DNA of 64,000 bases from Diphasiastrum complanatum (Eukaryota; Streptophyta; Lycopodiopsida; Lycopodiales; Lycopodiaceae), in the NCBI GenBank assembly GCA_029204225.1, contig CM055097.1:38679106-38743105 (forward strand). Reading direction: 5' to 3'. Shown here piece after piece: positions 33,307 to 43,640 of this stretch. Both the position numbers and the translations under genes were made by a program. Within the stretch, counting starts at the first letter, position 1, and each line of letters starts with the position of its first letter. The notes below the pieces were generated by a model. It was not told the origin of the DNA. It worked only from the letters and a program-made list of their open reading frames with translations, and searched no databases.

Positions 33307-34145
33307 CTTATGCTAAATCCATGCTCTTGCGGCTTGTTTTAGACCGTAGATTACTTTGTGCAGCTTGCACACTTTGTGCTCTTGGCCTTTGACTTTGAAT
33401 CCTTCAAATTGGAAGGTAAACAACTCCTCTTTGTCGTTGTCATTGAGAAATGTTGTCTTGACATCCATTTGGTGCATTTCGTTGTCTTCTGCAGCTGCTA
33501 ACGCAATCAAAGTCCTGATTGACTGCATCTTGATAACAGGACTAAAAATCTCTTGATAATCCACTCCTTGGACTTGAGTGAATCCTTTAGCCACTAGTCG
33601 TACTTTCCATTTAACAATGAAACCATCAGAGTTGATCTTCTTCTTGAAGATCCACTTGTTGTCTATAACTCTCTTGTGAGTGGGGAAGTTGACCATTGTC
33701 TGGGTCTAATTCGTCAAAAGTGAGTTGTACTTGCTTTCCATAGTTTCTTGCCACTGCACGACATCCTTGGAGTTAATTTCTTCAGCTAGGCTCTTTGGTT
33801 CTTCTGATGAAGTCCAGAATGATTGAGGTGTGTATCTCTTAGGAACTATCCGAGTCCGTGAGGATCTGCAGACGCTTGGTTGACCAGGATGTGATGATGC
33901 TTCTTCTTAAATTTCTCCAGATCTACTCGAGCTAGTTTGGTCTGGTCTGAAGACAGGTATTGTCGGCTGCTCGGCTTTTGTAGATGTAGCTACAGGTTCT
34001 ATAGAAGGAACATCATCGTTGGAAGAATTCATGCCATGTAAAATATCGTTTATCAATGGTTGTTTGAAATGATAGTATGTATGTTCTTGAAATATTACAT
34101 CCCTAGAAACAAATACTACATTGGTGGATGGATCATAAACTTTAG
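33307..34145 (-). pseudogene. copia fragment, integrase C-terminus to RT middle
   Basis: The 33313-33696 frame covers NKWIFKKKINSDG, VRLVAKGFTQVQGVDYQEIF, QMDVKTTFLND (first catalytic aspartate kept) and ends exactly at YGLKQAARAW, where unit X begins. Upstream to about 34145 the integrase C-terminus (VSRDVIFQE) and the acidic linker can be followed. The right edge abuts an opposite-strand copia, a head-to-head junction. Confidence 0.8.
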
Positions 34146-34154
34146 ATTATTTTT

Positions 34155-34690
34155 AGATCAAACCATATACATGCAACAAAAGATCTATTAGATGTTGTTC
34201 ATAGAGATATATGTGGACCTATGCAAACTCCCTTATTGCTAAATGCAAAGTACTTAATTACCTTTATTGACAAATTCTCTAGAAGAATAGTTGTTTATTT
34301 CATTAAACTGAAATCATAGTCTTTCATCAAATTCAGACAATTCAAAGAGCATGCTGAGAATCAAACTGGCAAACGAATCAAAGCCTTGAGGTCAAATAAC
34401 GGGGGAGAATACATCTCCAACGAATTTAAGGACTATTGCCTTAACAATGACATTGAACAACCATTACATCACTTCCTATTCGCCTCAGTCAAATGGTCTT
34501 GCTGAGAGAAATAACAGAACCTTAGTCGAATCAGCAAAGTGCATGTTATCACATGTGACACTTCTAAAGTGCTTCTAGGCTGCAGCTATTTCAATAGCAA
34601 CCTATATTCAGAACAGATGTTCTACTAAAGGCCTCTCAGACAAAACACCATTCGAAGTCTGGATAGGTACCAAACCTTCTTTATAAAACT
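34155..34690 (+). pseudogene. copia integrase core remnant
   Basis: RDICGPMQ, FIDKFSRR and LRSNNGGEYISNEF carry the first two acidic positions. The glutamate region (about 34490-34520, SQMVLLREI-type) is frame-shifted and altered. Stops and shifts recur downstream. Confidence 0.75.
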
Positions 34691-34929
34691 TATGAGTTTT
34701 TAGATGTATTGCTTTTGCATAGATTCCTCGTTATCTCAAGAAGAAGCTCGACTTCCAGAGTATCAAGTGTGTTTTCATCAACTACACTACTTCAGATCAA
34801 GCCTACAAGTTGTTCGATCCCATTGAGTCAAAGATATTCACTAGCTGGGATGTCATCTTTATTAAAGATCAGTTTTAATAACACAAAGGAAAGGGTAGTC
34901 CCCATGTAGCTGACCTATCAGATTCTCTT

Positions 34930-36220
34930 GACGCTTTGAATTTTACAGTTCCTCAGTCGACTTTTTCTATTGAAGGTCCAAGCTCCTCTACTCTTGACGA
35001 ACAACAAATCAATGGCGAATCAGAGGATAACGATGTTGCAGATCAGCAACTACAGTATGATGGAAATAATTACCCAGAAGATCTTCAAGGACTAGTAGAC
35101 CACCTAACCGGTATATCAACGAGTCTGCATCTTATTTTGTTCAGAAACCGACGTCTGTCCAAGAGGCACTCAGTCAACCTGATTCAGATTTTTGGAAAGA
35201 AGCTATGGATAAAGAGTATTCATCTCTTATCAAGAACCAGACATGGACGATTATCGAATTACTTGCCAACAGAAACGTAGTTGATTGCAAATGGATTTTC
35301 AAAGTCAAGTACAACGCAGATGGAAAGCATCAACAGAAGAAAGGCACGACTTGTAGCTAGAGGATTTTCTCAGGTATACAACATCGATTATACTGAGACC
35401 TTTAGTCCAGTAGTCAAGCATTCTTCTATTTGACTTTTGCTATCATTTGCCATTGCAGCAGATTTGGAAATACATCAAATGGATGTACAAACATCAAGAT
35501 AGGATTAAAGCCTTCGAAGACCTCAAATAGGCTTTAGTCACTGCACCCATTCTTCGTGTGCCCAACTATAATAAGGAGTTCGAAGAAGACATTTACATGG
35601 TGCAACCCGAAGGTTATATTATTGAGGGTAAACATAGTCATGTTTGTAAACTCCATAAGACACTTTATGGCTTGAAGCAATCTGCTCGAGCATGGTTTCA
35701 AAGGAACTATACACCTAATTTGATAAAAGAAGCCAAGACAATGCTATCTTCCGAATTCGACATGACCGATCTAGGCGAAGCTCATTTCTGCCTTGGTATA
35801 CAAATCCATAGAGACAGAAAATAGAAGTTAGTCTATAACATGTTAGTCAGATATAATCTGATGAATAGCAAGTTAGCTCTCTCACCAATGGAACCAGGAC
35901 TCAAATTGTCCAAGGACCAGTGTCCCTAAACAATTCATGAGAAGCAGCAGATGCGTGAGTATCCTTACGATTCTATTATAGGATCTCTTATGTACGCCAT
36001 GATCTGTACCAGACCAGACATAGCTTTTGTAGTCAGCTCTCTCAGCCAGTATATGACTAATCCTGGTATAACACGTTGGAATACTCTTATCAGAGTCATG
36101 AGATATCTTCAAGCTACTATGGACTTTTTCATTTGTTATGGAACAGTCGGCAATGACAAACTCAATTTACTCAATGGTTACACAAATGCAAGTTGGGGGA
36201 CGAAGAAGAAGGTTATGTGA
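34930..36220 (+). pseudogene. copia RT with gypsy insert, catalytic box missing
   Basis: Up to 35492 the sequence follows copia RT ([28 protein letters not shown]). At 35501-35581 a gypsy-like segment follows. From 35582 copia resumes with EEDIYMVQPEGY and YGLKQSARAWF. From about 35712 it jumps to LIKEAKTMLSSEFDMTDLGEAH, omitting the roughly 75 residues that include YVDD. 35951-36220 then gives YDSIIGSLMYAM, RPDIAFVVSSLSQYM and the RNase H start. Confidence 0.85.
35501..35581 (+). pseudogene. Ty3/gypsy RT-RNase H fragment inside copia RT
   Basis: These 27 codons match the gypsy motif AFEDLK-x-ALVTAPILRVPNYNKEF, the segment between RT thumb and RNase H in Ty3/gypsy polymerases. The frame is fused in phase to the downstream copia segment and out of phase with the upstream one. 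A stop lies at 35528-35530. Confidence 0.8.
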
Positions 36221-37134
36221 ATTTCCTGGTAAAGGAGACGGATAAGTCTCGTTCTATTTTCTGAATGAGACTATGATTAAGATTCAACTCTTCCAAGATG
36301 ATGCCATCAAAACTTACTTTGATAAAGCTCTTGTGACTTTGGTATGTAATAATAAAGCATGTTTTCAGTACTGTTTATTAACAAATGTTCTATGCTTAGC
36401 ATAGTGTTTAACTAATTATACAATTTCTAGCACCTTGCAAGTAGAAGATCTCTTGTCAAAATTGAGTAGTCCTATGCTTAGCATAGCTAATATAAACTTC
36501 TTTGCTCATTTTGTTGTAAACTTGTATTTTGTTTGTGTTCAGAGCATGAAGCAATGCTTACAACTGATGCTAGGAATTTGTTTGGTTTTAGAAAATTTTA
36601 AAGGCCTTTGGAACGGTTATTCGGCTACGTACATATTTGACCTGTCATACGAAACCATGTTGGATTATTCTCCTTCTTACCAATCGATTAATCGGTTTTA
36701 TCCAGTTCTGCGGATTTCTTCGTGTGTTTACACAGTCTACAAAATTGTACGGAGTTTATGATAGTGTCGCCTTTTTCGCCTGTCAAGAATTCTATTGAGA
36801 AAAATGCAGTGTCTCTTTTTTGCATTTTTTGCCTGACAGAATTCTTGTGTAAAATCACAGTGTCGCATTTTTCGCTTTTTCTAAAGAGTCTCAAATGTAA
36901 AGGAAATGACTCTGGCAAAGTGTGGGGCAACCCTGAATGAGATTTAAGGGCACCGTCTCCTTTTTTCCCTTTTCGCAAAAAACCCAACATTGTTGCTTGT
37001 GGCTTTTTAGTTCATTTCTACAAAGAACATTTACGACCAATTTCACCACTTATCAGCAATCAATGACAAGAACCGGATGGATGCCAACTGATTACCAGCC
37101 AATTGGCGATCACAATTCACGACCTAATTTCTTA

Positions 37135-37145
37135 GTATAAATAGT
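37135..37145 (+). promoter_or_regulatory. LTR TATA box
   Basis: AGTATAAATAG is conserved in position and sequence with the family A LTR at 1693-1702 (minus), supporting a functional core promoter in the ancestral LTR. Confidence 0.6.
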
Positions 37146-37212
37146 TGTTCATATTCATACAGTTTTAAGATTATCAGAATTATCAGAAGAGGCATTTGAA
37201 TTCGAATAGTTA

Positions 37213-37214
<2 letters not shown>

Positions 37215-37268
<54 letters not shown>
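37215..37268. repeat. (TC)27 microsatellite inside the LTR
   Basis: 54 bp of pure TC. The homologous site in the other family A LTR has only a short, interrupted GA stretch. Confidence 0.95.
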
Positions 37269-37270
<2 letters not shown>

Positions 37271-37625
37271 GCTTGCGAGCTTGAACACTCCTGAGCATTC
37301 TAGCTCACTTCTTAGAGTTGTTTTAGAGATTGCTATTGCGTTATTGCTTATGAGCATTGTGCTTAATTCAGACTTTCATTTTAGCCGTTCAGAGATAGCA
37401 TAGAGTACGCGGCTTCAATCCGCAATTTATTGTACTCATTTACTTCTGTTATGTTGTCATACTGAATCAATACTATCTTTCATTGCGTTCAGTTTTCGTC
37501 TCAGAATGTATGCGTTTCTGTATTTCTTCGCGACTAATTATTTGTCTAATAATGTTTTATGCTTTATTGTTTGGCTACGTAATCATTGTAGTACTGGCAA
37601 TTTCAAAGTTAGTTACTATAAGTTC

Positions 37626-38449
37626 AAACGTGATTTCTATCATTATTGTTTTGTTTGAAATTGATAGGCGTAGTCATGCATTGTAAAAGAGGAAGATAGT
37701 TTATTCTGCCATGCACGAAAAGTTTTCTTTCTAGAAACTCAAATTATTTTCATTTGTTTCTTTTTCGAGTTCGTTTTCTTTTCGAGCTAGACCTATCTTC
37801 TGTACCCCACTTTCCGACAAACCATACCCTCCATGTCTTTGCCTACTCATGGGCACTTATTAAAATAAGCTTAGCCCAAGTATGCTATACAAAATCATAG
37901 CACACATGGACACATTAGTTTTTCCAAATGATTGTTGATATAGTAGTATATACATAAAACAATTTGAACGCGTACATTTTAAGAAATATTATTACATACA
38001 TAGCCATGATAAACTTCACAATAGGTGTTCGCATTACATCTGATTTGCAAATTTTGTGTTCCTTGTGAATTTTCTAGGTGTTTGCTAGTAGAACTTAATT
38101 TGCGAAACTTAACATTAAATTTTCATATATTGTAGCAAATTGAATGGCTTTATAGTGAAGTTAAACATAGCTTGGTTGATTGTCTCATTAGCAGATAGTA
38201 TCAAATATGTTCAAAGCTCACATATTGTGTTTTGTTTTATTTTCCTTGAGCTAGATAATTGTACTTACTATGTTTTTTGTGAAAGATTTAATGGATCAAT
38301 AAGTTCTCACTAATAATACTTGATCTTTATCCCATTATAATTTCGTGATTGTGTTTTCTTTTGCAGGACATACAAAAATCCCATATTAGATGAAGAAATG
38401 GTTGAATTTTTAGATATGCATCTTGAAGACTACTATATTGATGGTTTGT
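37626..38449. other. AT-rich intergenic sequence
   Basis: No element is identified. At 38354-38367 TTTCTTTTGCAG resembles a plus-strand splice acceptor and is followed by about 26 acidic codons (DEEMVEFLDMHLED). No partner exons were found. Confidence 0.35.
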
Positions 38450-38700
38450 GAGATCTGAAATTGCGAATACTGATAAACAAATATTCTAAGATATTGATCG
38501 TGAAATATGTTGTGAATACCGATCGTGAATTGCAGATACTGAGAAATTAATATTTTGATATATTGATTTGAATATTGTGAATACCGATCGTGAACATTGT
38601 GAATATTGATCGTGAATACTAATTGTGAATACTCTTGAATACTGAAATACTTTAGAAAGTATTTGTGATTATTCTAGACACTCATGAATACATATTATGA
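38450..38700. repeat. Degenerate tandem repeat of an ATTGTGAATACYGATCGTGA unit
   Basis: Roughly 20-40-bp units with GATCGTGAA and GTGAATA phrases occur at least six times (38505, 38525, 38575, 38590, 38605, 38625). The array decays gradually to the right. Confidence 0.65.
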
Positions 38701-40227
38701 ATGCTAAAATATGATTATTTAGAATTACAGATTGAGATTGTTACTTTTGCTTGTGCCAAAATTGTTTTGTAGATTTGAATGAAGACAATGATTTGGCAAG
38801 TGACAACAATAAATTTTTGAAGACCACTGGCAATTAGTAAGAACAAATACCACAATATTTCTCATGTTACAAAGTCGTTTGCAAACTCAATGCTCAATGA
38901 AATCCAAATTTTGAAATCCTCTCAAACAAAATAAACTAAAACCATGTTGAACAAAAAATATACACAATCACATCTATCTTCTTCAATCATGAATTATGTT
39001 GTATGATACAACAAAATTATAATCATCAACAAATCTTATCTATTTGTTGTAACTTTTAAATGTCTATTGAGGAATACCAACAAATTAATATCAAATATTT
39101 AATTATACAATACGAACTTACACTCATGCACTTATTTAAAAATAAAATATTAATCCATTGCACAAAATAATTTTTCACACATTATTAAATTTTATTTTCC
39201 ACTTATTTTCTCATATTATGACATGGCAAGGACTTTGTGGTGCAATACCATATAGTACTTGTTTTGGGCACCAATGGTTTTTGCAGCCATTTATAGAATT
39301 GTGTTATGTTGCACATATCAGAACCATATTTCTTATAGATTTGACTTGTACACATAGTTGTTGATGATTTTTCAGTTGTTCTTCTCAGCCTATGTTTTGA
39401 TCAAGACTTGTGAGAGGATTCACGCACCCAAATTGCTCCATCATTCATATCTTCAAAAAACATCTGCAACTTGGGCTTCCTTTTGCATGGGCATTTGCAT
39501 TGTCTAATTCTGTTTAGAAGAGGAATCAGTCTCTAGGATTCTATACGTGACAATAAATGATCAGGGAGATAGGCATCAAATGAGAGAAGCATGCAAATGA
39601 AAACTTGCACCGGAGAGTGCCTTCTGAGATAGACTGACAAGAATTTAGGTTGCCAAAAACAGAATTTAAGGATCTTTACTAGAGATACCAGTCAAGATAA
39701 GGGAGAAATACTACTACGTATTGCCTCTAGAACGAATATAGGATGAATCTTCTGTAAGTGACAATATGTGGACTGCACTCAAAAGCACTGTCTTTTCTCT
39801 CCCTTGAACTGAAATTTCACATTTCAAGCCTGAGCAGTGATTCTGTGAGCTTATATGATAAAACATGCAACTAAAGCCGGGCTCCAACTTTCAACCAGAA
39901 ATTTTTAGTTAGTAGTAGTTCATCTGCGCGAATGTCCATCAAGCGATTCACTTGTACGCAATCAACCATCCAACGTTACTGAAAAAAATACAGATAGATT
40001 TTCTGAAGAAATGTTGTATATTCATATTCATAATGAAGAGAGAATTCAGGAGTTCAATCAGCTTATTTATGTAATACCTTAATTGCACATCTGTTAAGTA
40101 GCTTCCAAGTGATTACGGTTCGAACTTCTGCTCAAGATAGCGTCAATAATATTATTAGTTTGTTGTAGCTAGAAGTGAGAAATACTTTGATGAAGAATGA
40201 ATATCACGAGTTTATAGGCTTGCTTGA
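38701..40227. other. Intergenic sequence and probable 3' UTR of the Ole e 1-like gene
   Basis: AT-rich, with no coding support. The part next to 40228 is downstream of the minus-strand gene and should hold its 3' UTR. No single polyadenylation signal stands out. Confidence 0.4.
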
Positions 40228-41289
40228 TCACGTCAATGAAGGTGGAGGCTGGCCAAGAAATGGAAAGCCTGGAGACGGCAGAAACCCAGCAGACGGAGGA
40301 CTAGGAAACGGGAAAAGCGGGAGTTGCGGAGGGGGCTGGAAAAATGGAGGAAGCTGGGGCAAGGTTGGAGGCGAAGGCTGCACGAAGGGCAAGGGAGAGG
40401 TGAGGCCGCCAGGAGGGAGCTGAAATGGGGGAGAGGGAAGCTGGAAAGGAGGAGCGAATGGAAAAGAAAAGGAGGGCTTGGTTCTCTTGGAATGCTTGTC
40501 GAGTGAACGACTTTTTGCATTAGAAATAGTTCTTTTTACAGAAGGTGCTTTTGCATGAGACTCTAGTGTTGTTTCACTCTGATCAAAGGGCCGCGGTTTG
40601 ATCGTGCTAGTTGCCGCACGAGATGTTCGAGCAAGTGGCGGACTGCAAACGAAAGGGCCAGTGATGTAAACGTGCTTCTGACCTTTCCTGGACTTCAGTA
40701 CAAGGGGAGCAGCTGCTGGAGCAGTAGAGCCAAGGCTATCGCTTACATTACAAGATGTGTGAGGGCTGCTCAGTATCCGTGCAAAACAGAATTCTGACTG
40801 GATTTCCTTTGATCGTAGTATCTCGTTTGGGACTTCGATGAAAAATTCCCCGTGTTCGCTAACGATGCTTGATGCTGCAAATTTAACGTGATCATTATGA
40901 TCCTTACATTCAACTGCAGCTGTGACACCTGAACAATTCATGTAAAAGGGAACACTACATTTTGTAAGTGATAGAAAAGTTAAGGTGATATCACAGTTTG
41001 TGACCACTGAGAGTTTTTCCTAAAGACCTCATCGGTGGTAGAAATCTGAACAACCAGATGCAATCAATCAAAGAATAACATGAATTTTACCAGGAAGGAA
41101 GGTGCCTTTTTTGGCGATATGCTGCTCAAAACAACCATCAAATAATACGCGGACTAGCACACGAACAGATCCATCCGATGCTGCACTTGCAGATTCCAGC
41201 ATCCTAGCGGCATAGCTCAACTTGCAAGTCATGACTGTGATCATAAAAAGCAAGCACATCCAGCTGATCACTCGAACAACAATCGCCAT
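40228..41289 (-). CDS. Pollen Ole e 1-like, proline-rich secreted protein, two exons
   Basis: Exon 1 is 41289-41091 and exon 2 is 40928-40228 (TGA 40230-40228). The intron has donor CTG|GTAAAA and acceptor TTCAG|GTGTCA, joined in phase 1, and the product is 299 residues. Residues 1-27 form a signal peptide (basic start, hydrophobic MCLLFMITVM core, cleavage after SYA). An Ole e 1-type domain follows with GVTAAVECKDH, FAASS-x-EHGEFFIEVP, and LSSPHTSCNVSD. A spacer with basic residues leads to a proline-rich tail (last 70 residues, PPFQLPSPPFQLPPG type), as in extensin-like wall proteins. An alternative acceptor at 41007 (CTCTCAG|TGG) is also in frame and would add 26 residues, but it fits the family less well. 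It probably acts in the cell wall. It is the only clearly intact host gene here. Confidence 0.85.
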
Positions 41290-41342
41290 CTCGACAAAAC
41301 CAATTTATCAATCCCTCCCCCACTCTCACTCACACAATTATG

Positions 41343-41370
41343 CGCGCGCGCGCACACACACACACACACG
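41343..41370. repeat. (GC)n(AC)n alternating tract in the gene's 5' region
   Basis: About 12 bp of GC alternation is followed by about 16 bp of AC alternation, 55-80 bp upstream of the start codon. Alternating purine-pyrimidine sequence of this kind can adopt Z-DNA. A second, shorter CACACACAC run follows at 41393. Confidence 0.9.
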
Positions 41371-41507
41371 AACACACTCTTCTCACTGAATCTCACACAC
41401 ACACGACCCACAAACACAAAGACAAAGGAGGATGAGGGATAATGCAACAACAAAGAAAGCAAGGCTTGTGGTTATGGAGCTCCATTGCAGTGTGGACAAT
41501 GCAAGTA

Positions 41508-41522
41508 CCCTTTAATAAATCC
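41508..41522 (-). promoter_or_regulatory. Possible TATA box of the Ole e 1-like gene
   Basis: GGATTTATTAAAGGG on the minus strand, about 220 bp upstream of the ATG. The intervening CT- and GT-rich sequence would be a plausible 5' UTR. Position and resemblance are the only support. Confidence 0.35.
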
Positions 41523-41689
41523 ACCATCCATTGCACTTGTACTTGCACTTGTTCTTCTGCTCTCTCTTCCCTTTCTTGTGAATGCTCTGAGCAGCTAGCT
41601 GCTCATTTGTATCATTTCACATGCTCCATAAAGGTATCAACTCACCACCTTGAAAGTGGGGATCATGTGACCTTCACATAACTAGAATT

Positions 41690-42295
41690 CATTTTAGTCT
41701 TATTTCAACAAAAAGCCCCACAACATAGTAATGTGCTTACATGGCTCTCCTTAACAAGCACATATGTGTATGCGATGTGAACTACCATTTACTACTCATA
41801 GGACATCCTTCACAAGGTGTAGCAACCGGTCTGGGGACCATCATTGTTCGGCCTCCACCTCCAGTAACCAGTCTTAGGTAGTTCAAGGTCATCAAGGCTT
41901 TGCGACCTTTCAAAAACAGTTCCTTAATTATGCTGTAAAGGTGAGAGCCAATCACTTACTTGTAGGACTTAAGCTACCTTTAAGATTCAAGTATATTGGG
42001 CCATGATGCCTCTGAACATGCTGCCTATGAGCTGGCGAAGACCACAGTCCGTGGAGGAGAAAATAAACGTATTCCTAGCAAAGTATCTCCATGAGGCATT
42101 AAGAGGTGGCTGACAGATATCTTTTTCAGCTCAAACAATAAAAGACAAGGAGCTGCAAGCATTACCCGCCCTCTAACCACAACCAGAGTGGCGTCAGCAG
42201 CTGTTTGAAAGGGACCCTACGGCCATCGGGGCCTATGTGACAAGTTCGCAACAACTACGGGTGAACGCGCACTTCTTGCCATGCACATGACTAGA
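41690..42295. other. Unassigned stretch, left flank of a copia element
   Basis: Plus-strand fragments such as TGLGTIIVRPPPPVTS and NYAVKVRANHLLVGLKLPLRF look like eroded coding sequence, interrupted by stops. The family is not recognised. Confidence 0.3.
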
Positions 42296-42476
42296 GTTAT
42301 CGAGCCATCTTTCTTTTACGAGCCCTTTGAGTGCTTTTAAGCAACTTATCTTTGTACTTACTTATTAGTTGAATATACAGTTTGAGGTGAGCAATTCTGT
42401 TGTCTTGTCTTGTTGCACTTGACGTTGTGCTGTGGTGATTGATCCGGTCGGGTGTTTAAACTGTGTTTTCTTAACT
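42296..42476 (+). repeat. 5' LTR, truncated
   Basis: It matches 46800-46980 nearly base for base (five or six differences by eye). The part corresponding to 46727-46797 is missing at its left. Confidence 0.9.
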
Positions 42477-42491
42477 TGGTATCAGAGCCCC
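42477..42491 (+). promoter_or_regulatory. Primer-binding site (initiator tRNA-Met)
   Basis: TGGTATCAGAGCCCC directly follows the LTR end CTTAACT. Confidence 0.9.
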
Positions 42492-42543
42492 TTGGTGGCT
42501 TGAATCACCGGTCAAGAACAGAGACCTGCAAATTCACGACAGT

Positions 42544-43380
42544 TTGTTGGCTAGATGGCACAAAACCGAGTCTGTGGAGATTCGTGGAATAGCTCAAAAT
42601 TGTATGGAGAAAGAGTTATGGGAGATTGTGGCAGGTATTGAAATCCGACCTAATACCACTCCAGGTGATATGAGGGCCTTTGATAAAAAGGCGCAGAGAG
42701 CATTGTCCTTAATCAATCTTTCAGTGAAAGACCATGTAATCACTCATATAAGTGATGCCACGACGGCTAGGGGAGCTTGAAAAGCTCTTAGAATGCAATT
42801 TCAAACTTGCAATCTAGCTCGGGCCATGTTTTTGAAGTCAAGATTGAACATAGTAAGGATGGAAGAAAGTGAATCAGTGGGATCTTTTTTCACAAGGATA
42901 AAGGAACTAAGAGATCAACTTGTGGCAATTGGAGAATCAATTAGGGATGTTGAATTGGTACATACCACAATGAGCGGTGTCTCGGAAGGGCTACAGATAT
43001 TTTTGAGCGGCATTGCTTCGAGGGAGAGGTTACCTACTTTTGAAGACTTCCACGGAATCATGTTGCAAGAAGAGCAGCGTCGCGAAGTGGTGAAGTCAAG
43101 GCAAACCCCACAGGAGGATCAAGCCTTGCTTGCTAAAGGCAAGCAGAAATGATGTAAAAGGATTCCTAAGAAATCCAAGGATGATGATGACGAGGGAGGG
43201 TCATCATCAAAAGAGAAAAAGAAGAAGAAAGACAAATGTTACTATTGTCACAAACCGGGTCATTGGGCACACGAGTGTTACAAGAAGAAAACGGACATAA
43301 AGGCGGGAAAGGTAACTCAACAAGGCAACATTGCCGAAGATGATGGAGAAGATGACGAGACAAGTGTCTTCTCATCAACA
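42544..43380 (+). pseudogene. copia gag
   Basis: The frame shows MEKELWEIVAG, LSLINLSVKDHV, a helical middle with RLNIVRMEESESVGSFFTRIKELRDQL, and a CCHC knuckle at about 43235 (CYYCHKPGHWAHEC). In-frame stops are TGA at 42778 (a likely former Trp codon) and TGA at 43150. No ATG opens the readable frame, so the N-terminus is damaged. Lys-rich sequence precedes the knuckle. Confidence 0.88.
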
Positions 43381-43640
43381 TTGGCATTCCAAGTTGATGA
43401 TGGTGCCAGATGGTTCATAGATTCAGGCGCCACAAGGCATATGATCAGGAAACGTGATTGGTTTGAGAAATTCTCACCAATCCATGATGGGGATAAGGTC
43501 ACTCAAGCCAATGGGGAGGAATGCCAAATACAGGGTGTGGGCAATGTACCTGTACAGTTTTCTGATGGTAAATTAAGAACATCCCTAATGTGCTTTATGT
43601 TGCTGGACTCAAAAAGAGTTTGCTTTTTGTTGGTGTAATG
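43381..43640 (+). pseudogene. copia aspartic protease
   Basis: The active site is FIDSGATRHM near 43423, followed by QANGEECQIQGVGNV. A one-base deletion near 43577 shifts the frame. The following NVLY-type block is read in the next frame from 43590. Confidence 0.85.

Larger units (their letters stand above)
34155..37625 (+). mobile_element. Ty1/copia 3' half, family A copy 2, chimeric
   Basis: The plus-strand order is GAG-pre-integrase end, integrase, linker, RT, partial RNase H and LTR. It is related to the minus-strand copy at 1262-4540. The RT carries a gypsy-derived insert and has lost its YVDD segment. Many stops are present. Confidence 0.8.
36658..37625 (+). repeat. LTR of copia family A, copy 2
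   Basis: It is homologous to 1262-2253 in reverse. Homology starts at TGTTGGATTATTCTCC, while the first 64 bases of U3 present in copy 1 are unmatched here, so the true start may be further left. U3 contains three degenerate copies of a GTGTCGC-x-TTTTTCGC box (36760-36880). TATAAATAG lies at 37137-37145. Confidence 0.75.

Noticed and set aside
40233-40520. Open frames overlapping the Ole e 1-like tail in other frames
   Set aside because: Shadows of the proline-rich coding sequence. The frame with signal peptide and conserved domain is the one at 40228-41289.
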